Position numbers and translations under genes: made by a program. From assembly GCA_012931725.1 (NCBI GenBank), contig CM022949.1, positions 58,027,922 through 58,091,921 on the forward strand: a DNA stretch of 64,000 nt, written 5' to 3'. The notes beneath the pieces are model-generated. The model searched no databases. It saw only the letters and a list, made by a program, of their open reading frames with translations, and was not told where the DNA came from. Shown here piece after piece: positions 34,770 through 48,500 of this stretch (position 1 is the first letter of the stretch; each line of letters opens with the position of its first letter). This DNA comes from Litsea cubeba (Eukaryota > Streptophyta > Magnoliopsida > Laurales > Lauraceae).

Positions 34770-35165
34770 AAACCGGCTATAAATGCCATCAAAACAGGCT
34801 ATAAATGCCATCAAAACAGGCTATAAATGCCACAAACCGGCTATCAATGCCACCAAAACAAAACCGGCTATCAATGCCACAAACAAAAAAAAAAAACTTG
34901 GATTTCAAAAAAAAAAAAAAACCGGCTATCGATGCCACCAAAACAAAACCGGCTATAGATGCCACAAAACAAACCGGTTATCAATGCCACAAAAAACCGG
35001 CTATAAATGCCACAAAACAAACCGGCTATCAATGCCACCAAAATTGGCTATAGATGCCACAACAAAAAAAACAGGCTATCAATGCCACAAGGAAAGCTGG
35101 CTCTCATGCCAAAATTGGCTTCCATGCCACAAACAAAAACCTGGCTTTCATGCCAAAACAATCAC
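34770..35165 (+). repeat. GGCTATAAATGCC-type short tandem array in G2
   Basis: About twelve units of roughly 20-30 bp, centred on GGCTATAAATGCCA or GGCTATCAATGCCA, and then three decayed units (GCTCTCATGCC, GCTTCCATGCC, GCTTTCATGCC). The same unit occurs in three to four copies inside every LTR of the family. The open frames here encode only repeat-derived peptides. Confidence 0.9.
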
Positions 35166-35204
35166 TTGACAAAAGATTTTCACAAAATGACAACCTTTTG
35201 ATCA

Positions 35205-35545
35205 AATCCCATTTAGCAATTACTTTTATCACAAAAAGATTCAAGTGAGCGTAGGGATAACAAAAAAAAAGAAGAGCATCCCATTTAGCAATTACTTTTA
35301 TCACAAAAAGATTAAAGTGAGCGTAGGGATAACAAAAAAAAAAAAGAAAGTGTTCACAAGCACTACACAAAAAAAAAAGAGTACCAAAAAATACATGTGG
35401 TACCAAAAAGAAAGTGTTCACAAGCACTACACAAAAAAAAAAAGAGTACCAAAAAATACATGTGGTACCAAAAAAAAAGTGTTCACAAGCACTACAAAAA
35501 ATAAGTACCAAAAAAATGCAAGTGGTACCAAAAAAAAAAAAAAAG
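35205..35545 (+). repeat. Duplicated blocks before the antisense gene end in G2
   Basis: A roughly 69-bp block containing CCCATTTAGCAATTACTTTT occurs twice (about 35207 and 35277). It is followed by about three units of roughly 70 bp with GTGTTCACAAGCACTAC, poly-A and TACATGTGGTACC. G1 has the same layout at 59440-59730. This may form the 3' flank of the antisense transcript. Confidence 0.85.
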
Positions 35546-35586
35546 AGAGAAGGATGGTTTCTGTAAAAAAAAAAATATACAGGAGC

Positions 35587-36521
35587 TCAATCAAAAATGG
35601 TCTCCAGCCAAGAGTTCAGCTCCCCAAGCAAACTTTTAGCCTCAGCCGTCAAGGATTCCAAGGCACGCTTCTTCAGGAACTTGCCATGAGATGCTGGAGT
35701 GGGCTGTACCCCTTCTCTCACACCAGGAAGCTTACCTCGAGCAGTTTGACATTGTTCATCCTCATCAGACTTCCTTTTGAGAACCCGTTCGGCATCTGCA
35801 ACCTGGTGAATCAGGGCACTCTCCCTGTCGCGAGCCTCTATTATGGCAGTCCACTTGGCAGCGACTTGTGCCTGCAGATGCTCAAGACGTTTCCTGGCCT
35901 CATCGACCTCCCTGTCAAGGATGTTAAGGTCATGTGTCAGCCTGATGATGGCTATCTCTTCTAAGTTCCTCTTTCGGACTGCCTGCTTCCTGCTTTCTGT
36001 AGCCTCATCCAGGTCAGACTTAGCCTTATCAGCAGGGTCCAGGAACATCTCCTTGAAGAACTGGTCATCAGCCAAACTCACGGTCTCAAACCACTTGTCA
36101 CCCAGTGCAATGATCCTATCAACGATCGCCCTGGCACCTGTGACATCCAGACCAGCCTCTTCAGCATCACTGAGAATCTCCTGCACATGTTGGATCATGC
36201 CAAATCCGACTTCCAAGTGCCCAGAAAAGAGAGTCTCAATCCAAGAGCTCAGAACTCGCACCACCACCTTCTTCGCAAAAAGAAGAGATGGCCCAGCTGA
36301 AGATTCGCCCAACTCCGTTGGTCGGCTACTCATATCATCATCTGTTGAAAGAGTAACAAAAGAACTCTTTCCAGCTGAAGCTGCTCCTGCTCGGGAAGGA
36401 ATCTCAGCGTGAGGAATCTCCTCAATATTGTCAGAGCTGGTCCCAGGAATCTCTACCTCTGGATCAACCTCTGGCATCTCTTGCTCTGGAAGCGACGGAT
36501 CCTCCTCTGCCACTTCAAAAC
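35587..36521 (-). CDS. Exon 5 of the antisense gene (coiled-coil C-terminus)
   Basis: It begins after TTTCCTTTGCAG (AG at 36523-36522) and completes the codon split by intron 4. It encodes residues about 915-1225: an acidic Pro/Glu-rich start (AEEDPSLPEQEMPEVDP), a helical region, then a long charged heptad-like helix (SDLDEATESRKQAVRKRN..VDEARKRLEHLQAQV) that looks like a coiled coil, and a C-terminus of SWLETIFD. It may mediate self-association. G1 keeps a decayed version at 60201-59764, which shows the exon belongs to the element family. Confidence 0.8.
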
Positions 36522-39500
36522 CTGCAAAGGAAACACAAAAAGGTATGAGTATGACCCTGTTTGAAAATCATTATCAGAGTTATAACTACAAAATACCTTC
36601 TTCGACGACTGGAGGAACACTTTCTTCCTCCATGAACTCATCGAAAGCATCATCAACATTTGCGTCCATCGATGGTTCAAAGTCATCGGAATCCTGTGGC
36701 AAGTCAGCTGACAAAAAAAATGTGTTAGCAAACCGAGTCACAAACTCAAAAAAAAAAGATCAAAAGAAGTCGTACCAATTGGAGATTCTGGATTTACTCC
36801 AGAGTCCCTCGGTTCTTCTTCAGGTGCCTCAACAGGATCCATCATCACCTCATCGGTTGGGACCTCAGGCATCACCAAGTCTTCCTCTGCTAAAAAAAAA
36901 AAGAAAAGCAGAAACAAGAAGCAAATCATAACATGGAAAAAAAATCGCATGAAAAGAAATGGAAAGAGAAAAAAGAAGAATCATACCTTCACCAACGGTC
37001 TCTTCTTCTCGGCTTCTCTTCTCTGGAGGCTCGTCAGCATCCACTGGCACATCCTCATTGATGGTAAGAGGAACTTCCAAGTTAGGAGAGTCCTCATGCT
37101 GCTCCTTGCTGCTATGATGACTCCTCCTCCTCTTACCTCTGCGGGCTCGCTTCTTAGAAGAACCTACCCCGCTGTCAGAGTCAGGTTTGCCACTTGACTC
37201 CTCACTAGATGGTCTGCTCTCGCCAGTAGGCTCCGCGGAAGCTTGCCTCTGTGCCGCCTGCATCCAAGCACCAAGTTCGGCTTCCTCCTGTTCTAGCTGC
37301 TCCAAAGCCTCGTCAGGTATTTCTCGAACAGCTTCAGAACCGATGACGCCCTGGTCACCGAGAAAGCCTATCTTGTGCTTCTCTCCAGAAAGGAAGGCCC
37401 AAACTTCCTCTCGCCGGATGCCATCCGACTTTCCAAGGCCCTTTCCAGATGCCAGCTTCACATCAAGCTCCTTCTTGGAAAGCCCCCGATATGCCGAAAA
37501 GCTCTCCGCGAACCACTTCGCAAAGCCGGCAGTCCGGGAAGTCAGCAACACAGGATAAGAAATCATGGCTGTAGTGTCTTCAGCACTATAGAAAGCCCAT
37601 GCATTTCTCCCGTCCTGTAAGCCTCCAAAGCGCTTCACCATACTTGAAGGCGCTCCAACAACGCCTTGAGAAAAGCCCAGCTGCAAAGCAAAGCGAGAGG
37701 GTACATACGGCTGGATGTCGACGAAAAGATGTCTGCGGTACACCATCGTGCCGACACGTATGCTGAAAAGCCACTCTCTCTCTGCATTTGTCAAGGAATA
37801 ATGCCTTCCCGACCCCGCCCTGGTAGAGTCTCGGGAGGCACCAAAATCATAAGCCTTCTTCAGCAACTCCGGAGAAAGCTTTACTGAAGATTGCCCCATC
37901 TCGACGTCCCTGAACCGTCGGATCCTCATGCGGGCAAACAAAAGTGATTCAGACACGGCTTTGCCCTTAGCCAGTCGAATCATCAGAGGATCATCATCCT
38001 GTGCAGCACCCAGCCGATGGAAGCCAGGGCAGTGGTATACATACCACGAATAAAAGATATGGGCTGAAAATACCCTATTCATGGGAAGCCCAAGCCGAAC
38101 CAAAAAAGCAGCAGCCTGCAGTTCGGTACACAGGTAGGAGTAAAGAGCTGGCACCAAAGCAACCTGCTCTCCAAACGCCATCTGACAAGCCGGGAAAATA
38201 CAATGCGGCCTGATGTGCGTTCCATCTCCTCCAGCAAATACAGCCTCACCAAGCCAATAAGTGAGGTAAACAGCGAGATCTCTCCGCAGTGCAAAGTCAG
38301 GACATATGGCGTTTGTACTTGCACAGAAATCTCTCAACTCTTCTTGCATGGCCAAGATCTTCTTTGAACTTGGATCCTGAGCTCCGGCTTCCTGGGTCAC
38401 GCTATCAGAAGACTCCCTGCTATCAAAAAAGTTGGGGAATGAAGAGCAAAAACTCTTCCAACTGCTGGATCTAACTTTCGAACCCCCCTTCTCCTTCAAA
38501 AAATCATAGAAGGCGACGAGCTGAAAGTATAAAAGCCTGAACTCCTCAGACTGTCCCTCGAGGACGCTGTCAATCGGCATAAACTCCTCATAGAGTTTGC
38601 CGAGGATGGGCAATCCGGTAATAGCGCTCAGCTCCTTCAAAGAAAAACCAATCTCACCATTCGTCACAACGAAGGTATTGGTTTGTGGGAGAAATGACTC
38701 CAGCATAGCCATGAAGGCCTCGTCGGAAAAGATCACGGTCTCCCTAAAGGCGCGGACCGCATCAAAAATCCCGGCTTCCTTCAAAATGGCGCCACCAATC
38801 AGCAGGACGCGATCAGTCCACGACTTCCACTCGGAGTCAGCATTGAAACGACCTCGAAGTCGAAAAGGCTTGATCCAATTGCTGCCGTCACCGCTGAAAA
38901 TACCAAGGCCCACCGGTCTCAAATCGACCGACGGATAATCAGAGCCCTGGTAGCCGCTGGAGGGCATCAACAAGTCCATGTCAACAGGCGACCTCTCCGT
39001 ATATCCAGGAGAACCGCCGACAAAAACCCCGGTCTTGATTACATTTGTCCTTCTCACCCAGCTTGGAGGATCTTCCCTCTTAGGGCACGTGGGGGCAAGG
39101 CTCAGAATCGAGACGGTGCGATCAAACATCGACCGGGTAGTAACAGTCTTCTTCTCACCATCTGCTGTGAAGGAAAACTGAAAACATCTCCTCTGGTATG
39201 TAATGTCATCAGGGACTGCATCACCAAAGAAGAAGGTAGGCTTGGGCAAAACGCTCTGATCTTCCATCACCCATGGACGACTGCTTACCATGATCTTATA
39301 GAATTCCTCTCCCTTGAGAGTGATCAGTCGCTGCCTCATCTCATCTCTGTTGAGGGAGTCGCACTCTTCCAGATTTCTCTCAACATACTGGACCTTCTCA
39401 AAAGCCTGCTGAACGGCCGGATTAGAAGATCTAGAAGATCGACGAGGTACGCTTGTAGCAGGCTCTTTACCCTTGTTCGCTCTGGAGGAACCACCTGAAA

Positions 39501-42500
39501 AGGATGGAAAAGAAAAAGATCAAACATCAAAATGACAGAATCTCGCTAAAAAAAATCTGGCGAAATTTTGACATGATGACGGGGCAATTCCGAAGAAAAG
39601 GAACTATCCCGAAAGAAATAGAAAGCTTGAAGATGGGCTCAACATCGCTGCGAGCTCCGAAACTCCAAACTTTCGAAACCTAAAAGTCTCCGCAAAATCA
39701 GGAAGGGCTCAACATCACTGCGAGCTCCAAGTTCCCAAATTTGCAAAAGCTTTCAGGTATGCTATCACATCTGTTGGGATTGGTGTATGCCCTAAAGCCC
39801 ACTAGCTGCATTCTCATCTTTTGTTACTGGATATTTAACTGGTTATTTAATGGAAAGACTCTTTTATGCTTAAAACATGTATATATGTATGGTTGCGTAA
39901 GGCCCATTATTTTTAGTAAATGAATTAGGTGTGTAGTGTCTACACACAGATAGGTCTAATTCATGGACAACTGGAAACATCATATTTGTTCATAACTGAA
40001 AGATGGAGCTGGGCACTTCATCTTGGTAGAAGTTATAATGAGATACTCTCCTATATAGGGTGACATACCTAAGTCACGGGAGGGCTTTCCCGGCTCTATC
40101 TCATTAGTGCATGTGTCATGCATTGGACAGGACCGTTGTAGGTGTGATCTCTAAAATAGTACTATCACAGAAAGAGATCAAGTCACCTCATGCTACTAAG
40201 TAACCAGTGCTCTTAATCTTGAGCATTTGTGGATGAACTGACGAAGTCAAGTTCTTGTGCTTTGATTCACTATGGGTGAGATTCTTTTCATGGGTCAACA
40301 GCTCTGTGTTTTGGGTACTCGGACTTGATCAGTTGGGACGTGCAAATGTAATATAGAATCTATGCCATCTGATGATGGAATAATCGTCCCCTTAGAATTA
40401 TCCGATTAATCATCAAAATCTAAGATCTTAGTATATGAATGTTCCATATGGATATTGAACTTGTGGGTCGCTCCCTGGATCAAGAGAATGATATTCGAAT
40501 GATGATTATGTTAAGGATATGAAGTTCTAAGGTTTAGATGTAATCGGGAAGGTTGATAGTACATGTGATAACCTGACTCGATTATGGATGTTACATAGAG
40601 GGGCATTCAGGTCATTACACTTAGTAGGTCGAAGACAACCGTCATTTTATGACGAGCTTATTATAATATATATTTGTCCTTGGAGTTCAACCATAACTCT
40701 TTAGTGGAATGAGTTAAGGTTAAAATGGTCTTAATGTTGCTATGGGTTTAGCATGGACATTTTGGTCATTTTGGGAGCCAGTGGCAAATATGTCTTTTGG
40801 TCCCTTCTCTAGTCACTTACCAAGATTGGCATGGTTTCCTAAGATGTTTAGATAACATAAGGATGAATTATTTTAGTGGAAAAATAATTTTGAGTTTAAA
40901 TTCAAATAGGCCTTTGATGGCATACATGAATTTAACTCTAGATAAATTGTATGTGGGCCATGGTGTGCATTGATATGTGGGACGTCCATAATAGGATTTC
41001 CATGGGTAAGGTTTCCAACTTTGAGTAGGACTCTCTACTTGGAAAGTTGGACTCCTCTTTGGATTAGTATTCCTATGAGTTAGTTTCCTTTTTGGATTAG
41101 GAACTTAAAATTAGTAAGTGTTCTACAACTAGGATTACTAATTGTATGGAAAGTTCCTTTTGGTTTCCTTTTCTAAATTGGAGTGTTTCTTAAAGGGAAT
41201 AAGTCTTTCCTTTTTGGACATCAATTAGAATAAGGAGAGATAACTTTATGGGAAAGGTTTCCAAGAAGTTTCTATAAAAGAAACCAAGCACCCCTTGGAC
41301 GTCCACTATGCTTGTAGCACACTAAGAGAGCCACACGCCCAGCCCTTTGGAGGTTCTCTTCTTGAGAGAAGAAAGCTTAAGGTCTGAGATTTTCCCTTGG
41401 AGAAATAGTTCTTGTTTCCTAGATTAAGATCCCACCATCTTAGCCAATCAGATTTGGAAGTGAGATAGAGGAGAAGATCAAAGGCAATACTAGTGCAAGA
41501 AAATTCCAGCAACTTGTTTGCAAATTGCAAGTCTGAGTTCGGGCCTTTGGATCTATTCTTTTAGAGATTTGAAGTCTACAAATCTTCGAGGTATGAGTCT
41601 TCTTCATTCTCCTTTAATTATACACTTGTTGATCATGATTTAATGGAGTTTCTATGCGATTCTTTATGGCTGATTTCCGCTGCATAGTGCAGAAATCAGA
41701 TTTTTTAAAATCTGACATGCTTTGCATCAGCCATAGTAGTCTCTTTATGAGAAGTTTCAGATCTGAATCGCGGTTTCCTTCAGTGGTATCAGAGCCACTC
41801 CATGTGAAATCATGATCCCATGTTGTGTGTAATTAATCCTAGATTGATTATGGGTATGGTGGCACCCTATTAAAGTTATGTTGTGATGCATGTTGTGTGC
41901 AAGTTTCATTAACATTGCTGAAATTTATTTTCCAGATTTGTTTAATGATGCACATAGTGAGTTTGCATGCACTAACCTCTTTGTTTGCAGCCATGTATTG
42001 CATCCTTGATGGTTCGCATGATTGTTATGTGGATTTGGATGTTTTTTAATTAGTTGGAAAGTGTACGATTGCGCGGTTAGCAATCATAGGAAGTTGTAAA
42101 GTTTCCTTAATTTTATTCCAACTAGTCTTGATGTAAGCTTTCTTGAAAAGCATAGGAATCTCCAATGTAATTTTGGTTTTGTTTCAAGACAAGAAGGTTG
42201 CAAGAAATTGGAGTCCTTGGAGATCAAGGAGTCAAGACTTCTAGATGCATGAGGAGTCCTAATTCGATTAGGATTTGAAATCCTAAGAGCAAGGAGCCAT
42301 CAAGGAATGCATACTTTTATTTGCTTTTATATATGGAATGCATGGATGAATGCTTTATATAATTGCTATAATTGTCACCTAGAAACATGGCCACCATTAG
42401 GCTCTAAAATTGGCATCTTTATTGTATTAGATTGTTTTTAGTTTGGCAAATTGTTTTAAACGGAACTTAGACCAGCACCTTCTATTTGTCTAAGATTTAA

Positions 42501-45500
42501 AATTGGATAGGGTTTAGTTTATCTTGGTACCCTTGGTTTCCAAAGAAGGCTAAACTAAAATCTAATTAGATGCTACCTATGGGTTTTCATAACCCAAGAT
42601 AGGTTTTTTGACTTTTTGAAGGGATTTGCTCAAATGTTTTAAAGCAAAGGTTATTTGATTTTAAGATGACTTAAATCATAAATTTAATTAACCAAGTTTG
42701 CTAGATTTAAAAAGGGCTTTTGAGTAAAGCAATGTAAAGGTCAAAAAGTATAAACCCTAGCGATAAATAATCAAGTGGGAGAGGGGTTTAAGGAAAGACC
42801 CCACGGCCTTCCATTTTCGGTTCATGTTATCTCATTAAAGTGTTAGTGGGAACGGCCATCCCTTCGGTGGAGTTCTTTAACTAAAGAACGCTTTGATGGG
42901 TTAATGGGTGAACTAATGTGAATATTCGTAATGAGGTGTTAGTAGGAGCGGCCATCCCTTCGGTGGAGTTCTTTACTAAAGATCACTTCTATAGAATGTC
43001 AATGAAGTGTTGGTGGGAGCGGCCATCCCTTCGGTGGAGCTCTTTACTAAAGTTCACTTCTAGGAAGGATAAAAGTCTCTTCCCTTCGGAAAACTTAATC
43101 ATAGACATTCTGGGAATTTCATAAGAGATGGTTATACACTTGACATAAGACGGTGATGACCTCTCCTTAGGAGTTAAGGGTTATTTGTCATATGAGGCCA
43201 AACCAATCAGTGATTGGACTACCACTGGATGTGTGTCCAGATAGTGATAATCCAAATAAGTCTGCCTTAATTCAACGTGACTGTAGGCTCGGCCATCCCT
43301 TCGATGGAGGGTCTATGAGGAGGTTGAAACACTGATACATTATGATTGGGGTTGAATAATGTAAAAAGTTTCGTGCTTTATTTTTCCTTTTATAACAAGC
43401 ACCATATGCATATTACATATATACTGCATGTCTAATTATAAACCGTTTTATATCCAGAAAGAGATGGGTAGAGATTATTTTAGTCCGTTGATGTGCATTC
43501 TTCGTGAGAATAAACTGACTGGCCCTAACTACGTAGATTGGAAGAGAAATCTTGACATAGTACTCACTGCTGAGGAGTACAAGTATGTCTTGCTGGAAAA
43601 CTGTCCCAATATTGATGCTAATTCTACTGATGACCAGCGGGAGGCTGAAAGGAAATGGAAGAAAGCGAATAGCATGGCTAAATGCTACATGCTCGCTTCC
43701 ATGTCCAACGTGTTGCAAACACAGCATGAGCAAATGGACACAGCCTATGAAATCATGATGTCCTTGTCTGAGATATTCGCAGACAAGAGCAGGCCAGCTA
43801 GGCAAGCTGCTATAAGGACCATCATGAATGCTAGGATGGCTGAGGGAACACCTGTCAGAGAGCATATGCTCAAGCTGATAGATTGTTTCAATGAAGCTGA
43901 GATTCTAGGGGCTGAGATTGATGCAGGGAGTCAGACTGACATGATTCTCGAAACTCTGCCGGAATCTTTCAATCAGTTCAAGCTCAATTTCAATATGAGC
44001 AAGATGGACATGACTCTACCTGAGTTAATGAAAGAACTCCAGGCGGCAGAGGCTATCATGAAGCCCAAAGCCCAAGCTCATTTTTTCCAGTCTTCCTCTA
44101 AACTGAACCCGAAAGGGAAGAAGTCCAAGAAGAAGCAGAATAAGGGAAAAGGGCAGAAGAACAATGCTGGTAATAAGAAGGACAAGGGTACAGATGGAAA
44201 GCCCAAAGGGAAATGCTTCAAGTGTGGCCTCAAAGGTCATTGGAAGAAAGATTGTCCCAAGTTCCTAGCCTCAGTTAAGAAAGGTACATCCTTTTCATAC
44301 TACATTGAAACTTGTCTAGTGGTTGATTCTACTGACTCATGGATAGTAGACTCAGGAGCCACTAATCATATCTGCAATTCATTGCAGGGATTTCAGATAA
44401 TGCAGAGAATTGAGAAAGGAGAGTTTGCCTTTAGAGTCGGAACTGGAGCTAAAGTTTGGGCAGTTGCAGTAGGAGTTGTTACCTTACATTTTCCATGTAA
44501 TAGGATATTAGTTTTAAATAATGTTTTCTATGTTCCGGACATGAGAAAGAATTTAATTTCAGTTTCCAGATTGATTGAATTTAATTATTCAGTTTCTTTC
44601 CATTCTGGTGTTGATATCAGTAGAGATGGAAATATTATATGTTCCGGTAGAATACATGACAACTTATTTTATATATATCCTATTGCTCCTACACTGCATA
44701 ATGTACAACAAGAAAGCTCAACTTCCCTTAAGAGGAAGGTATCTTCAATCAATGACACATATCTTTGGCACTTACGTTTGGGTCACATTAACCTAAAACG
44801 GATTCAGAGGTTGGTAGAAGATGGGCCGTTAAGCTCATTAGATTCCGAACCTTTTCCTCAGTGCGAATCTTGTCTCAAGGGAAAGATGACCAAACGGTCA
44901 TTCTCTGGAAAGGGACTAAGGTCAAAGGAGTTGTTAGAATTGATTCACACTCATGTGTGTGGTCCTATGAACAAACCGGCTCGAGGAGGGTATGAGTATT
45001 ACATCACCTTCACCGATGATTACTCTAGATATGGATATGTATACCTAATGCGACGCAAGTCTGAGGCGTTTGATAAGTTCAAACAATTCAAGGCTGAGGC
45101 GGAGCTACAACTAGGAAAACATATCAAAGCCCTTCGATCCGATCGAGGGTGGCGAGTACCTCCTGGGTGAGTTCAAGGAGTACCTCACACAACATGGGAT
45201 TGTGTCTCAGTTGTCTGCACCGGGTACACCCCAGCAAAATGGTTGTAGCGGAGAGAAGAAACCGTACCCTTCTTGATATGGTAAGGTCCATGATGAGTCA
45301 TGCAACCCTGCCTATATTTTTTTGGGGATATGCCTTGGAAGCAGCAACATACATTTTAAATCTGGTACCATCTAAATCAGTACCTAGGACACCACAAGAA
45401 ATGTGGACAGGTCGAAAACCTAGTTTAAATCATATCCACATTTGGGGTTGTCCAGCTTATGTACTGAATGATAAAGCTACCAAGCTAGAACCCAGATCAG

Positions 45501-48500
45501 AAATGTGCTACTTCATTGGGTATCCTAAGGGAACGAGAGGTGGCATCTTTTATCATCCAAAGGAGCAAAAAGTGCTCATTAGCACTCATGCTAGGTACTT
45601 GGAGGATGATTGTATGATGCACCAAGAACTTAGTTGTAAAAAAACCCTTGAGGAGATTCTTCCGGGATCTCCTATAACATCTGTACCAGATCCTGAGACA
45701 GTAGATGAATAAGATATTCCTTTAAACACTCCGGAGCCTCGTCGTAGTGGGAGAATTTCTAGACAACCAGAAAGATATCTAGGAGTGTCTTTTAAGACAG
45801 ACTCTGAAGATCTGGTTGAGGATCCTACTAGTTATGATGAAGCAGTAATGGATATAGATGCTGACATGTGGCAGCAAGCGATGAAATCTGAAATGGATTC
45901 TTTGTATTCCAATCAAGTCTGGGAACTTGTAGATGCACCTGAAGGGATTAAACCCATAGGGTGCAAGTGGATCTACAAGAGAAAGAGAGGAGTGGATGGG
46001 AAGGTGGAAACCTTCAAAGCAAGACTGGTGGCGAAAGGATATACTCAGAAAGAGGGCATCGATTATGAGGAAACCTTTTCACCAGTGGCTATGCTTAAGT
46101 CCATAAGGATTCTCTTGGCCATCGCATGTCATTATGACTACGAGATATGGCAGATGGATGTCAAGACAGCTTTTCTTAATGGAAGTCTTGACGAATGCAT
46201 CTATATGATGCAACCAGAGGGCTTCATTGCTAGTGGCCAAGATAACATGGTTTGTAAACTTAAGAAGTCCATCTATGGACTTAAGCAAGCATCTAGAGCA
46301 TGGAACATCAAGTTTAATCAGGCAGTCAAATCCTTTGGCTTTGATCAAAACATTGATGAACCATGTGTGTATAAGAAAGGAAATGGAAAAGCAGTTGCAT
46401 TTTTGGTTCTATATGTAGATGACATATTACTCATAGGAAATGATGTAGGTTTATTGTCATCCACAAAGGTTTGGTTATCCTCTCAATTTCAGATGAAGGA
46501 TTTGGGTGAGGCCAGCTATATCTTAGGGATCAAGCTTTTGCGTGATCGCAAGAATAAGATGTTAGCCCTATCTCAATCTTCTTACATTGAGAAGATATTG
46601 GTCAAGTTTAATATGCATGACTCCAAGAAGGGCCTCCTACCTTCTAGACATGGAGTACCACTGTCTCGAGATCAATGTCCAAAGACATCTGAAGAGATAG
46701 AGAGCATGAGGAGAGTTCCATATGCATCCGCTGTTGGAAGCCTCATGTATGCTATGTTATGTACTAGACCAGATATTTGCTTTGCCGTTGGCATGGTTAG
46801 CAGATATCAGTCAAACCCTGGACCTATGCATTGGACAGCTGTTAAGCATATATTCAAGTATCTTCGGAGAACGAAAGATTATATGCGAACCTTTCGAGCA
46901 GATGATCTAACGCCATTGGCGTATACAGACTCTGATTTCCAATCTGATAGTGACGCCAGAAAGTCTACCTCAGGGTACGTCTTTACTTTGTCAGGAGGGG
47001 CTATATCATGGAGAAGTGTCAAGCAATCCTGTATAGCTGATTCTACCATGGAAGCAGAGTATGTGGCGGCATCGGAAGCTGCGAAGGAAGCGGTATGGCT
47101 CAGAAAATTCCTGTTGGAATTGGGAGTTGTTCCTGCAGTGCATAAACCGATTGTCATGTACTGCGATAACACTGGTGCTGTAGCACAGTGCAAAGAGCCC
47201 AGGAATCACAAGAAAGGCAAGCACATTCAGAGAAAGTACCACTTGATCCGGGAATTCATTCAGGATGGAGAGATAGTGGTGAAGCATATTGCTTCAGCAA
47301 ACAACTTAGCTGACCTATTCACTAAGACTCTTACTGAGAAAGTCTTCATTTCTCATGTTGAGTCTATGGGTGTTAGGTTAGGAAGCAGTGATCTTTAGTG
47401 CAAGTGGGAGTTTGTTGGGATTGGTGTATGCCCTAAAGCCCACTAGCTGCATTCTCATCTTTTGTTACTGGATATTTAACTGGTTATTTAATGGAAAGAC
47501 TCTTTTATGCTTAAAACATGTATATATGTATGGTTGCGTAAGGCCCATTATTTTTAGTAAATGAATTAGGTGTGTAGTGTCTACACACAGATAGGTCTAA
47601 TTCATGGACAACTGGAAACATCATATTTGTTCATAACTGAAAGATGGAGCTGGGCACTTCATCTTGGTAGAAGTTATAATGAGATACTCTCCTATATAGG
47701 GTGACATACCTAAGTCACGGGAGGGCTTTCCCGGCTCTATCTCATTAGTGCATGTGTCATGCATTGGACAGGACCGTTGTAGGTGTGATCTCTAAAATAG
47801 TACTATCACAGAAAGAGATCAAGTCACCTCATGCTACTAAGTAACCAGTGCTCTTAATCTTGAGCATTTGTGGATGAACTGACGAAGTCAAGTTCTTGTG
47901 CTTTGATTCACTATGGGTGAGATTCTTTTCATGGGTCAACAGCTCTGTGTTTTGGGTACTCGGACTTGATCAGTTGGGACGTGCAAATGCAATATAGAAT
48001 CTATGCCATCTGATGATGGAATAATCGTCCCCTTAGAATTATCCGATTAATCATCAAAATCTAAGATCTTAGTATATGAATGTTCCATATGGATATTGAA
48101 CTTGTGGGTCGCTCCCTGGATCAAGAGAATGATATTCGAATGATGATTATGTTAAGGATATGAAGTTCTAAGGTTTAGATGTAATCGGGAAGGTTGATAG
48201 TACATGTGATAACCTGACTCGATTATGGATGTTACATAGAGGGGCATTCAGGTCATTACACTTAGTAGGTCGAAGACAACCGTCATTTTATGACGAGCTT
48301 ATTATAATATATATTTGTCCTTGGAGTTCAACCATAACTCTTTAGTGGAATGAGTTAAGGTTAAAATGGTCTTAATGTTGCTATGGGTTTAGCATGGACA
48401 TTTTGGTCATTTTGGGAGCCAGTGGCAAATATGTCTTTTGGTCCCTTCTCTAGTCACTTACCAAGATTGGCATGGTTTCCTAAGATGTTTAGATAACATA

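Noticed and set aside
34783..35169. Repeat-peptide open frames, superficially a CRISPR-like array of short repeats
   Set aside because: The units are degenerate, unevenly spaced, have no unique spacers, and sit in a plant retrotransposon. They are ordinary tandem repeats.
35245..35964. 239-codon plus-strand frame at the end of the antisense gene
   Set aside because: The first half is Lys-rich translation of poly-A repeats and the second half is the reverse of antisense exon 5. The minus-strand reading has better composition and splice signals.
37187..37558. Plus-strand frames opposite antisense exon 2 (also 35843-36412 and 38597-38938)
   Set aside because: They are shadows of the long minus-strand frame, with no motif and no promoter.
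41306..41530. 74-codon minus frame in the C1 LTR, repeated at 48947-49171
   Set aside because: It is identical in both LTRs because the LTRs are identical. There is no motif and it is antisense to the promoter's downstream region.
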